Origin: Candidatus Hecatellales archaeon
Lineage (GTDB): Archaea; Thermoproteota; Bathyarchaeia; Hecatellales; Hecatellaceae
DNA: 6,870 bases
Assembly (NCBI GenBank): GCA_003662515.1
Contig: QMYF01000026.1
Coordinates: 1-6,870, forward strand
Reading direction: 5' to 3'
The notes under the pieces were generated by a model. The model was not told the origin of the DNA, did no database searches, and worked only from the letters and a program-made list of their open reading frames with translations. Below, piece by piece: positions 1 to 5,665 of this stretch. A program made the translations under genes and the position numbers. Numbering within the stretch: the stretch's first letter is position 1; each line of letters opens with the position of its first letter.

Positions 1-26
1 AAGTGAGCTTGCCGGAGCTATGGTAA
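1..26 (+). other. Possible 3' end of the gene upstream of nuoI (not resolvable)
   Basis: Two readings are possible. A Lys codon followed by TGA at 4-6 could close an upstream gene 13 bases before the nuoI ATG. A second frame stays open from position 3 to a TAA at 24-26 and would overlap the nuoI start. In related operons the preceding gene is usually the H subunit, but too little sequence is present to identify anything. Confidence 0.25.
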
Positions 27-325
27 GGAAGCCTGTAACCCTGATTTACCCCTTCGAGAAGAGGGATGTTCCCCCGAAGTTTAGGGGGAAGCTTGCCTGG
101 GATCCTGAAAAATGTGTTGGCTGCGGAACCTGCGTTAAAGTTTGCCCTGCCTTTGCGCTTGAGCTTATAGGGCGCGGGCCTCCCGCAGAGCTACGCTACT
201 ATCTTAACCGTTGCGTCTTCTGCGCTCAATGCGTGGAATCCTGTCCGCGAGACGCCCTATCCATGACGGAGGCCTACGAGCTGTCAGACTATAAACATAC
301 TATAATAGAGTTTAAGAGGGGGTAA
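20..325 (+). CDS. nuoI: Complex I ferredoxin-type subunit I (NuoI/FpoI), 2x[4Fe-4S]
   Basis: This is the peripheral-arm iron-sulfur subunit of a NADH:quinone or F420H2-dehydrogenase-like complex I. In this family it carries two [4Fe-4S] clusters that pass electrons towards the quinone-site cluster in NuoB. Two complete CxxCxxCxxxCP motifs are visible: Cys32/35/38/42 and Cys65/68/71/75. The N-terminal segment (KPVTLIYPFEKR, then FRG at 21-23) matches the NuoI lead-in before cluster one. The 101-residue length is short for the family. The frame stays open to the left edge and the GGAG at 14-17 lies only two bases from the ATG, so the true start may be upstream of the window. It heads the J-J-K-L-M run, 8 bp before the next gene. 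Family assignment is firm; the start is not. Confidence 0.9.
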   Translation: MVRKPVTLIYPFEKRDVPPKFRGKLAWDPEKCVGCGTCVKVCPAFALELIGRGPPAELRYYLNRCVFCAQCVESCPRDALSMTEAYELSDYKHTIIEFKRG

Positions 326-333
326 GGTTAAGG

Positions 334-579
334 ATGGAAACCATAATAGCAGCCATAATTATGGCTCTGGCCGTAATATTCGCGGTTTTAACCATCGAGC
401 TTAAAGACCTAGTTTACATGGTTTTCTCCTTCGCCGTCATGTCGGTGGCCATAGGCTCCTTCTACTTCCTGCTCAACGCCGTCTACCTTGGAATCTTCCA
501 AATGCTCGTCTACGCGGGTGCGGTGGTGGCTATGGCTCTAGCTGTTATAATGTTGACTAGGGGGAGGGGTGAAGGCTAA
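334..579 (+). CDS. nuoJ: Complex I subunit J, N-terminal half (NuoJ-N)
   Basis: A small membrane protein of 81 residues with about three transmembrane helices (roughly 3-20, 26-47 and 50-75). The third contains LVYAGAVV (58-65), the signature of NuoJ TM3, which in complex I takes part in coupling quinone chemistry to proton translocation next to NuoK. Full-length NuoJ has about five helices in 160-200 residues, so this is the N-terminal half; the rest is encoded by the next gene. Its TAA is followed with no spacer by the ATG of that gene. A split J is known in methanogen fpo operons, so this is probably a genuine two-gene arrangement rather than a broken gene. The start follows the nuoI stop by 8 bp. 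Confidence 0.82.
   Translation: METIIAAIIMALAVIFAVLTIELKDLVYMVFSFAVMSVAIGSFYFLLNAVYLGIFQMLVYAGAVVAMALAVIMLTRGRGEG
563..572 (+). promoter_or_regulatory. Shine-Dalgarno site for the NuoJ C-terminal-half gene
   Basis: The purine-rich run GGAGGGGTGA lies in the last codons of the preceding gene, 7 bases before the ATG at 580. It supports independent initiation of the second J gene, and so argues that the split is real rather than a frameshift error. Confidence 0.6.
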
Positions 580-834
580 ATGGCTGGAAGCGGTTTAACA
601 GCGGCGGGAGCAGTCCTATCCATCCTCTTCCTAATATGCTTAGGAGTGTTTGCAGCTCAGCCTTTCCCCTTCCAAGCCCTAGGGACGCCGGCCAGCCTGG
701 TTCAGGCGCCGGTGCCTCCTGAAGACTTCAGCACCGCCCTCTGGAGCCTCCGCTCTTGGGACGCTGTAATCCTCAGCCTGGTCTTACTCTTCTCGGCTAT
801 AGGCTGTGTAGCCCTCTTCAGAATGGAGGAGTGA
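580..834 (+). CDS. Complex I subunit J, C-terminal half (NuoJ-C)
   Basis: An 84-residue membrane protein with two predicted helices (about 8-26 and 59-80), joined by a polar, Pro-rich loop (about 28-58) that contains VPPEDF. This matches TM4-loop-TM5 of NuoJ, where a long loop precedes the last helix. The identification rests mainly on position, directly between the N-terminal half and nuoK, and on topology, because the C-terminal part of J is poorly conserved. The helix-end sequence LVLLFSAIGCVALF is compatible with NuoJ TM5. The gene begins directly at the base after the previous stop codon and ends 6 bp before nuoK, so the genes are probably cotranslated. It could instead be a lineage-specific small subunit, but that is less likely. 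Confidence 0.68.
   Translation: MAGSGLTAAGAVLSILFLICLGVFAAQPFPFQALGTPASLVQAPVPPEDFSTALWSLRSWDAVILSLVLLFSAIGCVALFRMEE
825..834 (+). promoter_or_regulatory. Shine-Dalgarno site for nuoK, including the upstream stop codon
   Basis: GGAGGAGTGA ends in the TGA stop of the preceding gene and sits 6 bases before the nuoK ATG at 841. It fixes the nuoK start and suggests translational coupling. Confidence 0.6.
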
Positions 835-840
835 GAAGGG

Positions 841-1152
841 ATGGATGTAGCCTCAATAGGGTTAACAGGCGGAATGCTTCTCATAGTTCTCGGCCTCTAC
901 TGTTTAGCCACCAAAAGAAACATGATTAGGCTGGTCCTAGCCGCGGAAATAATGACTAACGGAGCCATAGTGTTGCTGGTAACCTTCGCCGCCACCCCGC
1001 TGGGGATGGTAAACCCGGCCATCGTAGCCATAGCCATCCTCGCCATAGGCATTGGAGGCTGCGTAGCCGCCATAGGCTTAGCCATAGCGCTTCAAGCCTT
1101 CCGCCACTACAAGACGCTTGATGTACGTGAGCTTAAGAGGTTGAGGTGGTGA
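841..1152 (+). CDS. nuoK: Complex I subunit K (NuoK/FpoK)
   Basis: A membrane subunit of 103 residues, the usual length, with three helices (about 7-22, 28-52 and 59-87). It forms the half-channel between the quinone cavity/NuoH-J module and the antiporter-like subunits, and is homologous to MrpC. GLYCLATKRNMIR (18-30) is a typical NuoK stretch. Glu36 in AAEIMTN corresponds to the essential E. coli NuoK Glu36, and the tail KTLDVREL matches the cytoplasmic end of the family. One oddity is that aligning AIGLAI (77-82) with the E. coli protein puts Val75 where the second conserved Glu (E. coli Glu72) is expected, and no acidic residue remains in this helix. The start is supported by a strong ribosome binding site. 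The nuoL ATG follows 6 bp after the stop. Confidence 0.9.
   Translation: MDVASIGLTGGMLLIVLGLYCLATKRNMIRLVLAAEIMTNGAIVLLVTFAATPLGMVNPAIVAIAILAIGIGGCVAAIGLAIALQAFRHYKTLDVRELKRLRW
1143..1152 (+). promoter_or_regulatory. Shine-Dalgarno site for nuoL, overlapping the nuoK stop
   Basis: GAGGTGGTGA contains the nuoK TGA and lies 6 bases before the nuoL ATG at 1159. It closely resembles the archaeal GGAGGTGA consensus. Confidence 0.6.
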
Positions 1153-1158
1153 AACGGG

Positions 1159-2952
1159 ATGCTGCCCTACGCACCCTTCCTAGTTTGGCTGCTTCCCCTG
1201 GTAGCCTCCGCCCTAATGCCGCTGGCAGCCCTCCACCCCAAGGTTAGAGACCTCTTCCCCGTGGTGGTGGGCTTCGTAACAGCGGCCTTCGCCCTCTCCA
1301 TGATTCCCGACGTGTCAGCTGGTCCTCCCTACCCCAACCCTCAAATCTCATGGCTGCTGGTTCCAGGCCTCATCGAAGTTAAGGTGGGAGTTCTCCTCGA
1401 CCCCCTCAGCGTCTTCATGTGCAACATAGTGGCGGGAATAGGCTCCCTAATCCTCCTATACTCTCTAGCCTACATGGCTGGGGAGGAAGGTATAACCCGC
1501 TACTGGTTCTTCATGCTCCTCTTCATAGGCTCCATGATAGGGCTGGTGGTAGCTGACAACTTCCTGTGGCTTTACATCTTCTGGGAGATGGTAGGCCTCT
1601 GCAGCTACGCCCTCATAGGCTTCTGGTATAAGAAGCCTGAAGCCCGCAAAGCCGGGGTTAAAGCCTTCATAGTTACCAGGATTGGAGACGTATTCTTCCT
1701 GGCAGGCATAATCCTAATCTTCCTGAATACTGGAAGCTTCGCCTTCTCCGACCTTAAAGGCACCCTCGAAGCCTTCAAAGTGCTCCCCTGCGCCCTCTCA
1801 ACAGTGCCCTTCCTCCTGCTCCTAGGAGCCATAGGTAAATCGGCCCAGCTACCCCTACACGTATGGCTTCCCGACGCCATGGAAGGCCCCACCACGGTTT
1901 CAGCCCTCATCCACGCCGCCACCATGGTTAAGGCGGGAGTCTACCTGATGGCTAGAACCCATCTAATCTACATGGAGGCGGCTCCTGAAGCCTGGCTTAC
2001 AGCCCTCATCTGGGTGGGAGCCATAACAGCCTTCCTCACAGCCACCATGGGTCTAACCGCGGTAGACATTAAGCGGGTCCTAGCCTACTCAACGATAAGT
2101 CAGATAGGCTACATGATGATGGCTCTAGGTTTAGGAGCCAGCGCAGGCTTCGTCTTTATAAGCCAGTTCCACCTCATGAGCCACGCCATATTTAAGGCCC
2201 TCCTCTTCCTCGCCGCAGGAGTAATCATCCACAGCCTAGCAGGGCTAAGAGACATGCGTAAGATGGGAGGCCTCTGGAGAGATGCCCCCGTAACCTTCTA
2301 CACCATGGTTGTAGGTGTGCTGGCCCTAGGCGGAGTTCCACCCTTCAACGGGTTCTGGAGTAAAGATTTAATCTTCGCCGCAGCCCTTGAAACAGGAAAC
2401 TATGCAGCCCTCTTCCTCGCCGTTGTAACCGCCGCCTTAACCCTAGCCTACGGCCTGAGGATGATCTATCTCACCTTCCTAGGCGAAAAACGGTCGGAAG
2501 AGGTTAAGAAGATGCATATTCACGAGCCTTGGGTGATGAGGGTTCCCCTACTCATCCTAGCCACCCTCTGCTTCATAACAGGCTTTACCGGTGAAAACTT
2601 CGCCGGCTTCATGGGCGTCCTAACCCATAATGGTGAAGTCTTCCACGTTGAACCGCTGAGTGTAAGCCTATCCATAGTCGCACTTCTCGTGGGAGGAATT
2701 CCAGCCTACCTAGTCTACTGGAAGAGAAGTCCGCCTCCAGAGAATTTCGCTAGGGGAGGCTGGGGAGCCCTGCAGAGGCTTCTAAGCGAAGGCTACTACT
2801 TCGACAAGTTCTACTACGCAGTCTTCGTAGACGGCTTAAAGGCTGCGGTTCAAGGCTTCAGGAAGACGCATCCTGGAATCCTCAACTTCAACATAAGCCT
2901 AATCCTAGGAGGACTGCTACTGCTAGCCTTCCTCCTGTTGATGTTGGGTTAG
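1159..2952 (+). CDS. nuoL: Complex I antiporter-like subunit L (NuoL/FpoL)
   Basis: A distal proton-pumping membrane subunit of 597 residues, close to the usual length of about 600. The antiporter core is intact: Glu143 in FWEMVGLCSY (TM5), Lys227 in GAIGKSAQLPLHVWLPDA (TM7), Lys258 in the following helix, His342/Lys346 in SHAIFKALLF, and Lys402 in PPFNGFWSKD (TM12), the Lys that distinguishes L and N from M. The early segment VGVLLDPLSVFM (76-87) is typical of the L family. The C-terminal part (about 525-575, with YYFDKFYY) followed by a last hydrophobic helix (578-596) fits the lateral amphipathic helix and final transmembrane helix of NuoL. It lies 6 bp after nuoK and 15 bp before the next antiporter-like gene. 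No frameshift or missing key residue was seen. Confidence 0.95.
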   Translation: MLPYAPFLVWLLPLVASALMPLAALHPKVRDLFPVVVGFVTAAFALSMIPDVSAGPPYPNPQISWLLVPGLIEVKVGVLLDPLSVFMCNIVAGIGSLILLYSLAYMAGEEGITRYWFFMLLFIGSMIGLVVADNFLWLYIFWEMVGLCSYALIGFWYKKPEARKAGVKAFIVTRIGDVFFLAGIILIFLNTGSFAFSDLKGTLEAFKVLPCALSTVPFLLLLGAIGKSAQLPLHVWLPDAMEGPTTVSALIHAATMVKAGVYLMARTHLIYMEAAPEAWLTALIWVGAITAFLTATMGLTAVDIKRVLAYSTISQIGYMMMALGLGASAGFVFISQFHLMSHAIFKALLFLAAGVIIHSLAGLRDMRKMGGLWRDAPVTFYTMVVGVLALGGVPPFNGFWSKDLIFAAALETGNYAALFLAVVTAALTLAYGLRMIYLTFLGEKRSEEVKKMHIHEPWVMRVPLLILATLCFITGFTGENFAGFMGVLTHNGEVFHVEPLSVSLSIVALLVGGIPAYLVYWKRSPPPENFARGGWGALQRLLSEGYYFDKFYYAVFVDGLKAAVQGFRKTHPGILNFNISLILGGLLLLAFLLLMLG

Positions 2953-2958
2953 GAGGTG
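2952..2958 (+). promoter_or_regulatory. Consensus Shine-Dalgarno site for the second antiporter-like gene
   Basis: GGAGGTG begins on the last base of the nuoL stop codon and ends 9 bases before the ATG at 2968. An in-frame GTG at 2956 is followed at once by TGA, so the ATG is the only sensible start. Confidence 0.7.
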
Positions 2959-2967
2959 TGAAAGGGA

Positions 2968-4491
2968 ATGTTCACATGGGTTATTGACGTCTTGCTGGTG
3001 TTCGCGGTTGCGGTAGCCGTGGCAGGAGCCCTAGCCCGCTACAGGGGCAACCTCAACAAGCCTCTGGGAATAGCCTCCACCATAGGTTTCGCAGCAGCCC
3101 TCTACGCCTGGTACGACCTGTACCTTCAACTTCAAGCTTCAGGCGGAATACTCGTTTTGAAGGCTGTGCCCATGGTGGATGCAAGCTGCCTCCGCATAGA
3201 CATGTTAAGCATTTTCTTCGCTTTCCTCTTCCTGCTAGTAGGCTTCCTGGCCTCCTTCTTCTCCATCAAATACTTAGAGCATGATACAGGCCACGCCCAA
3301 TATTACGCCCTACTGCTCTCCATGGTGGCAGGCATGGTTGGCGTGGCCTTCGCTGGGGACTTCTTCACGCTTTTCCTCTTCTGGGAGCTCATGGCTCTCA
3401 CAAGCTACGTGCTCGTCGCCTTTAGGAAACATCTCTGGGAGCCTGTGGAGGCAGGCTTCAAATACATGCTTATGAGCGCTGCTGGAAGCGCCTTCATCCT
3501 TATGGCTATCGCCCTCCTCTACGGCATAACAGGCTCCACCAACCTAGCCGTCATAGCCTCAGCAGCCAACAGCGCCTCCCTAACAGCCTCCCTGAAAACC
3601 TGGCTTTACCTAGCCATAGTCATCATGATTGCAGGCTTCGGAATTAAGGCTTCCATAGCGCCCCTGCACACGTGGCTTCCCGACGCCCACCCAGCCGCCC
3701 CAACCCCGATAAGCGCCATGCTTTCCGGCGTAGTCATCAAAACAGGCGTCTACGCCATCATCCGCATGCTCGGGCTGGTTCTCTTCCCAGCCGCCCTAGA
3801 CTGGGTTTCCATCGCCATGATTCTCGCCTTCTTCGCCGCCATAACCATGACTGTTGGAAACGTTATGGCGCTACTTCAAGAAGACATTAAGCGGCTTCTA
3901 GCCTTCAGCAGCATAGCCCACATAGGCTACATTATGGTTGGAGTATCTATAGGGCTCCTAGGCGGCATGATAGGCATCTACGGATACACAGCCGGCCTCC
4001 TCCACGTCATGAACCATGCCCTCATGAAGGGTCTGGCATTCCTCGCCGCAGGAGCCTTCATCCATGCAGCCGGAACCAGGAAACTTTCAGAGCTGGTGGG
4101 TATAGGCCACAGGATGAGGCCTATGGCTGTAATCTTCACCATAGCCGTGCTTGCCCTAGCCGGCATTCCGCCTCTCAACGGCTTCGTCAGCGAGCTTATG
4201 CTTGTCCTAGCCACCATCAACGCAGGCCTATACCTGCTGCTGGCAGTTATGCTGGCCAACATCCTCATAGGGTTCGGCTACTACCTCCGCCTGCTCTACA
4301 TAGTTGTCTGGCAGGCGCCAAGGGAAGAACTCATGGAAGTCAAGGGAACCCCATGGCTAATGCTCATACCCACAGGGATCCTTGCAGCCCTCTGCATCCT
4401 CATAGGCGTATATCCGGAGCCCTTCCTAGCCTTCGCCAGCCAAGCTGCCCAAGCCATCCAAAACCTTCCAGCCTACACAGCCCAACTCTAA
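2968..4491 (+). CDS. Complex I antiporter-like subunit, NuoM/HyfB type
   Basis: A polytopic membrane subunit of 507 residues (about 14 helices), homologous to NuoM/NuoN/MrpD and HyfB/HycC. Residues of the proton path are visible: Glu140 in LFLFWELMALTSYVLVAF, Lys227 in GIKASIAPLHTWLPDAHPAAPTP, Lys258 in VVIKTGVYAI, and His350/Lys354 in NHALMKGLAFLAAG. Glu409 in PPLNGFVSEL sits where NuoM and HyfB carry Glu but NuoL and NuoN carry Lys, which favours an M-type role. The DAHPAAPTPISAMLSG stretch resembles the HyfB/MrpD branch more than classical NuoM. It is the last + strand gene of the cluster, and no third antiporter-like gene follows. It converges with the MGMT gene with a 4-bp overlap. The superfamily is certain; the exact letter (M, N or D) is not. 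Confidence 0.88.
   Translation: MFTWVIDVLLVFAVAVAVAGALARYRGNLNKPLGIASTIGFAAALYAWYDLYLQLQASGGILVLKAVPMVDASCLRIDMLSIFFAFLFLLVGFLASFFSIKYLEHDTGHAQYYALLLSMVAGMVGVAFAGDFFTLFLFWELMALTSYVLVAFRKHLWEPVEAGFKYMLMSAAGSAFILMAIALLYGITGSTNLAVIASAANSASLTASLKTWLYLAIVIMIAGFGIKASIAPLHTWLPDAHPAAPTPISAMLSGVVIKTGVYAIIRMLGLVLFPAALDWVSIAMILAFFAAITMTVGNVMALLQEDIKRLLAFSSIAHIGYIMVGVSIGLLGGMIGIYGYTAGLLHVMNHALMKGLAFLAAGAFIHAAGTRKLSELVGIGHRMRPMAVIFTIAVLALAGIPPLNGFVSELMLVLATINAGLYLLLAVMLANILIGFGYYLRLLYIVVWQAPREELMEVKGTPWLMLIPTGILAALCILIGVYPEPFLAFASQAAQAIQNLPAYTAQL
4488..4491. other. Interlocked convergent stop codons (CTAA)
   Basis: The + strand TAA (4489-4491) of the antiporter-like gene and the - strand TAG (complement of 4488-4490) of the MGMT gene share the tetranucleotide CTAA, so there is no spacer between the convergent genes. 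The same tetranucleotide joins the other convergent pair at 6742-6745. Confidence 0.9.
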
Positions 4492-5045
4492 TCTCCCTTT
4501 AACCTTTCCCAGGAGAGAAAACAGCTTTTTTCCGCTTTCACCTCTCCCCTAACCCTAACCATTTTTACACCCTCCCTCCTCAAAAGCTCCTCCTTAAATT
4601 TAACCCCCAAACTGTAGCCTCCCAGCCTTCCGTCACTGCAGACAACCCTATGGCAGGGAACCAAAAGCGGGAAGGGGTTAGCCGCCATCACAGCGCCCAC
4701 AGCTCTGCCTCCCTGAGGAACCCCTAAAACCCCGGCTAAAGCCCCGTAGGAGGCCACAAACCCCCTGGGAATCCTGCACGTCAACCTTAAAACCTTCCGG
4801 GAGAAAGATGGCAAAACCTCCCAAGCTAGAGGGGGAAGTTTTCCAGCAGGCTTCCCCATAAAAACATTATATAATATGTTGAAGGAGGCCTCAGCTTTGG
4901 CCGAAGCCTCACCCTGAACAGGCTTCTCCCAAGGTCTGAGAAAATTTAAAGCCTTCCCTAAGGCTTCCCCCTTCCCAGAGGCAAAGCTTACAAGCCTAAT
5001 TTTCCCTGAAGGAGTTAGCCCCAGACAGAACCAGAGCTTCCCCAT
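4488..5045 (-). CDS. ogt: Methylated-DNA-[protein]-cysteine S-methyltransferase (MGMT/Ogt)
   Basis: A suicide DNA-repair protein that moves the alkyl group from O6-alkylguanine to its own cysteine. At 185 residues it has the usual length for the two-domain form. The C-terminal domain is clear: RIPRGFVASYGALA (91-104) with Tyr100, GGRAVGAVMAANP (112-124) with Arg114 as the arginine finger and Asn123, the active site PCHRVV (130-135) with nucleophile Cys131 and His132, then GGY (142-144) and Glu158 in RREG. These correspond to human Tyr114, Arg128, Asn137, Cys145/His146 and Glu172. Residues 1-75 form the less conserved N-terminal domain. The ATG is preceded by an AAAAGG element. The gene follows the lysine methyltransferase gene by 30 bp on the same strand, so the two are probably cotranscribed. 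An AT-rich patch at 4860-4880 stands out from the surrounding codon use. Confidence 0.93.
   Translation of the reverse strand: MGKLWFCLGLTPSGKIRLVSFASGKGEALGKALNFLRPWEKPVQGEASAKAEASFNILYNVFMGKPAGKLPPLAWEVLPSFSRKVLRLTCRIPRGFVASYGALAGVLGVPQGGRAVGAVMAANPFPLLVPCHRVVCSDGRLGGYSLGVKFKEELLRREGVKMVRVRGEVKAEKSCFLSWERLKGD
4526..4531 (+). terminator. Candidate oligo-T terminator of the nuo operon
   Basis: A run of six T residues lies 35 bases past the last nuo stop codon, with a second T5 run at 4562-4566. Archaeal RNA polymerase can terminate at U-rich tracts without a hairpin. Both tracts lie inside the opposing MGMT coding region, so any nuo transcript end there would be antisense to that gene. This rests on base composition alone. 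Confidence 0.35.
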
Positions 5046-5075
5046 CCTTTTAAGGTGTAGGGCTACCTTGACGGT

Positions 5076-5555
5076 TTAACCCTCCCTCCTGAAGACGTAA
5101 AGGTAGATGGTGTGCTGTCCAAGGTTTTCAACCTTCACAGGCTTCCAGCCCAAAATCTCGTAGTCGTGGGAAACCACTCGGGCGCCGTCCTTCAGCTCCC
5201 GCTCCAGTTTAGGCCTAAGCCTCTCATTAGCCGAAGTGGTCAGAAAGAGGGTTACCACGTCGGCTTCCCCTATGGGAACCTGATGCATGTCCCCGTGGAT
5301 AATGGTGATTTTCCCCTCCAAGCCTCTCCTCCTAACCTCCTCCGTCGAGGCTTTCACCAGGTCTTCCCTAGCCTCCACGCCGACAGCCTTCTTAACCCCA
5401 AACTCCTCTACAGCCGTGATTAGAATACGCCCGTCCCCAGAGCCTAAATCGTAGAGGACATCGTCGCTTCCAACCTTAGCCATCTCCAACATCTTCCTGA
5501 CAACCTCGGGAGGAGAAGCAATGAAGGGGACGTAGGTCAAGCCAGGCCACCCCAA
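5076..5555 (-). CDS. Small class I SAM methyltransferase, aKMT/FAM173 (Dot1-like) protein lysine methyltransferase type
   Basis: A 159-residue single-domain Rossmann-fold methyltransferase. Motif I is VLYDLGSGDGRILI (33-46); an acidic residue ends the second strand (Glu61 in AVGVE); IIHGDM (85-90) and ADVVTLFL (98-105) follow as the later SAM-pocket strands. The lead-in YVPFIASPPEVVRKML (8-23) and the tail RVVSHDYEILGWKP (126-139) closely resemble what I recall of Sulfolobus aKMT, which methylates lysines of Cren7 and other proteins, and the eukaryotic FAM173/ATPSCKMT family. The substrate here is inferred, probably a broad set of protein lysines. The start is TTG (complement of 5553-5555), directly after an in-frame TAG, with a GGTG element 5 bases upstream; the next in-frame ATG would remove the N-terminal motif. 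It is the first gene of a two-gene unit with MGMT. Confidence 0.8.
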   Translation of the reverse strand: MGWPGLTYVPFIASPPEVVRKMLEMAKVGSDDVLYDLGSGDGRILITAVEEFGVKKAVGVEAREDLVKASTEEVRRRGLEGKITIIHGDMHQVPIGEADVVTLFLTTSANERLRPKLERELKDGARVVSHDYEILGWKPVKVENLGQHTIYLYVFRREG

Positions 5556-5665
5556 CTACACACCCAACTATTTCAAGCCGGCAAATTTATCTTTAACTTC
5601 TCCTCCAAGCTGATAACAAGAGATATTAAGGGGTAAACCCTCCCCTAAGTTGGGAAGGTTAAAGG
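5556..5665. promoter_or_regulatory. Divergent intergenic region with candidate promoters
   Basis: A 110-bp gap separates the divergently transcribed methyltransferase (-) and Cys-rich (+) genes. An AT-rich block at 5583-5597 (AAATTTATCTTTAA) is the best TATA-like element. On the + strand it would give a leader of about 50 bases before the ATG at 5666. On the - strand it lies about 33 bases before the TTG, consistent with a nearly leaderless transcript. A second AT-rich patch, AGATATTAA, lies at 5621-5629. No strong BRE was recognised. Both promoter calls are inference from position and composition. Confidence 0.4.

Noticed and set aside
570..585. The nuoJ split as a possible sequencing frameshift
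   Set aside because: The second half has its own ribosome binding site and ATG, and split J genes are known in archaeal fpo operons.
702..1085. Minus-strand open frames of about 60 residues opposite nuoJ-C and nuoK
   Set aside because: They are antisense to well-supported membrane genes, have no recognisable motif and reflect codon bias of the true strand.
1605..1925. Minus-strand frame of 106 residues inside nuoL
   Set aside because: It lies fully opposite conserved antiporter motifs; the Arg/Ser/Pro-rich composition is typical of a shadow frame.
3281..4268. Alternate-frame and antisense open frames within the second antiporter-like gene
   Set aside because: The host gene has continuous conserved motifs across the whole stretch and the alternatives show no family signal.
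5112..5423. Plus-strand frame of 103 residues opposite the lysine methyltransferase
   Set aside because: It overlaps the SAM-binding motifs on the other strand and has no recognisable features or good ribosome binding site.
5629..5646. Short inverted repeat AGGGG/CCCCT with an 8-base loop in the leader of the Cys-rich gene
   Set aside because: A five-base stem is expected by chance and does not extend on either side; not enough for a riboswitch or operator claim.
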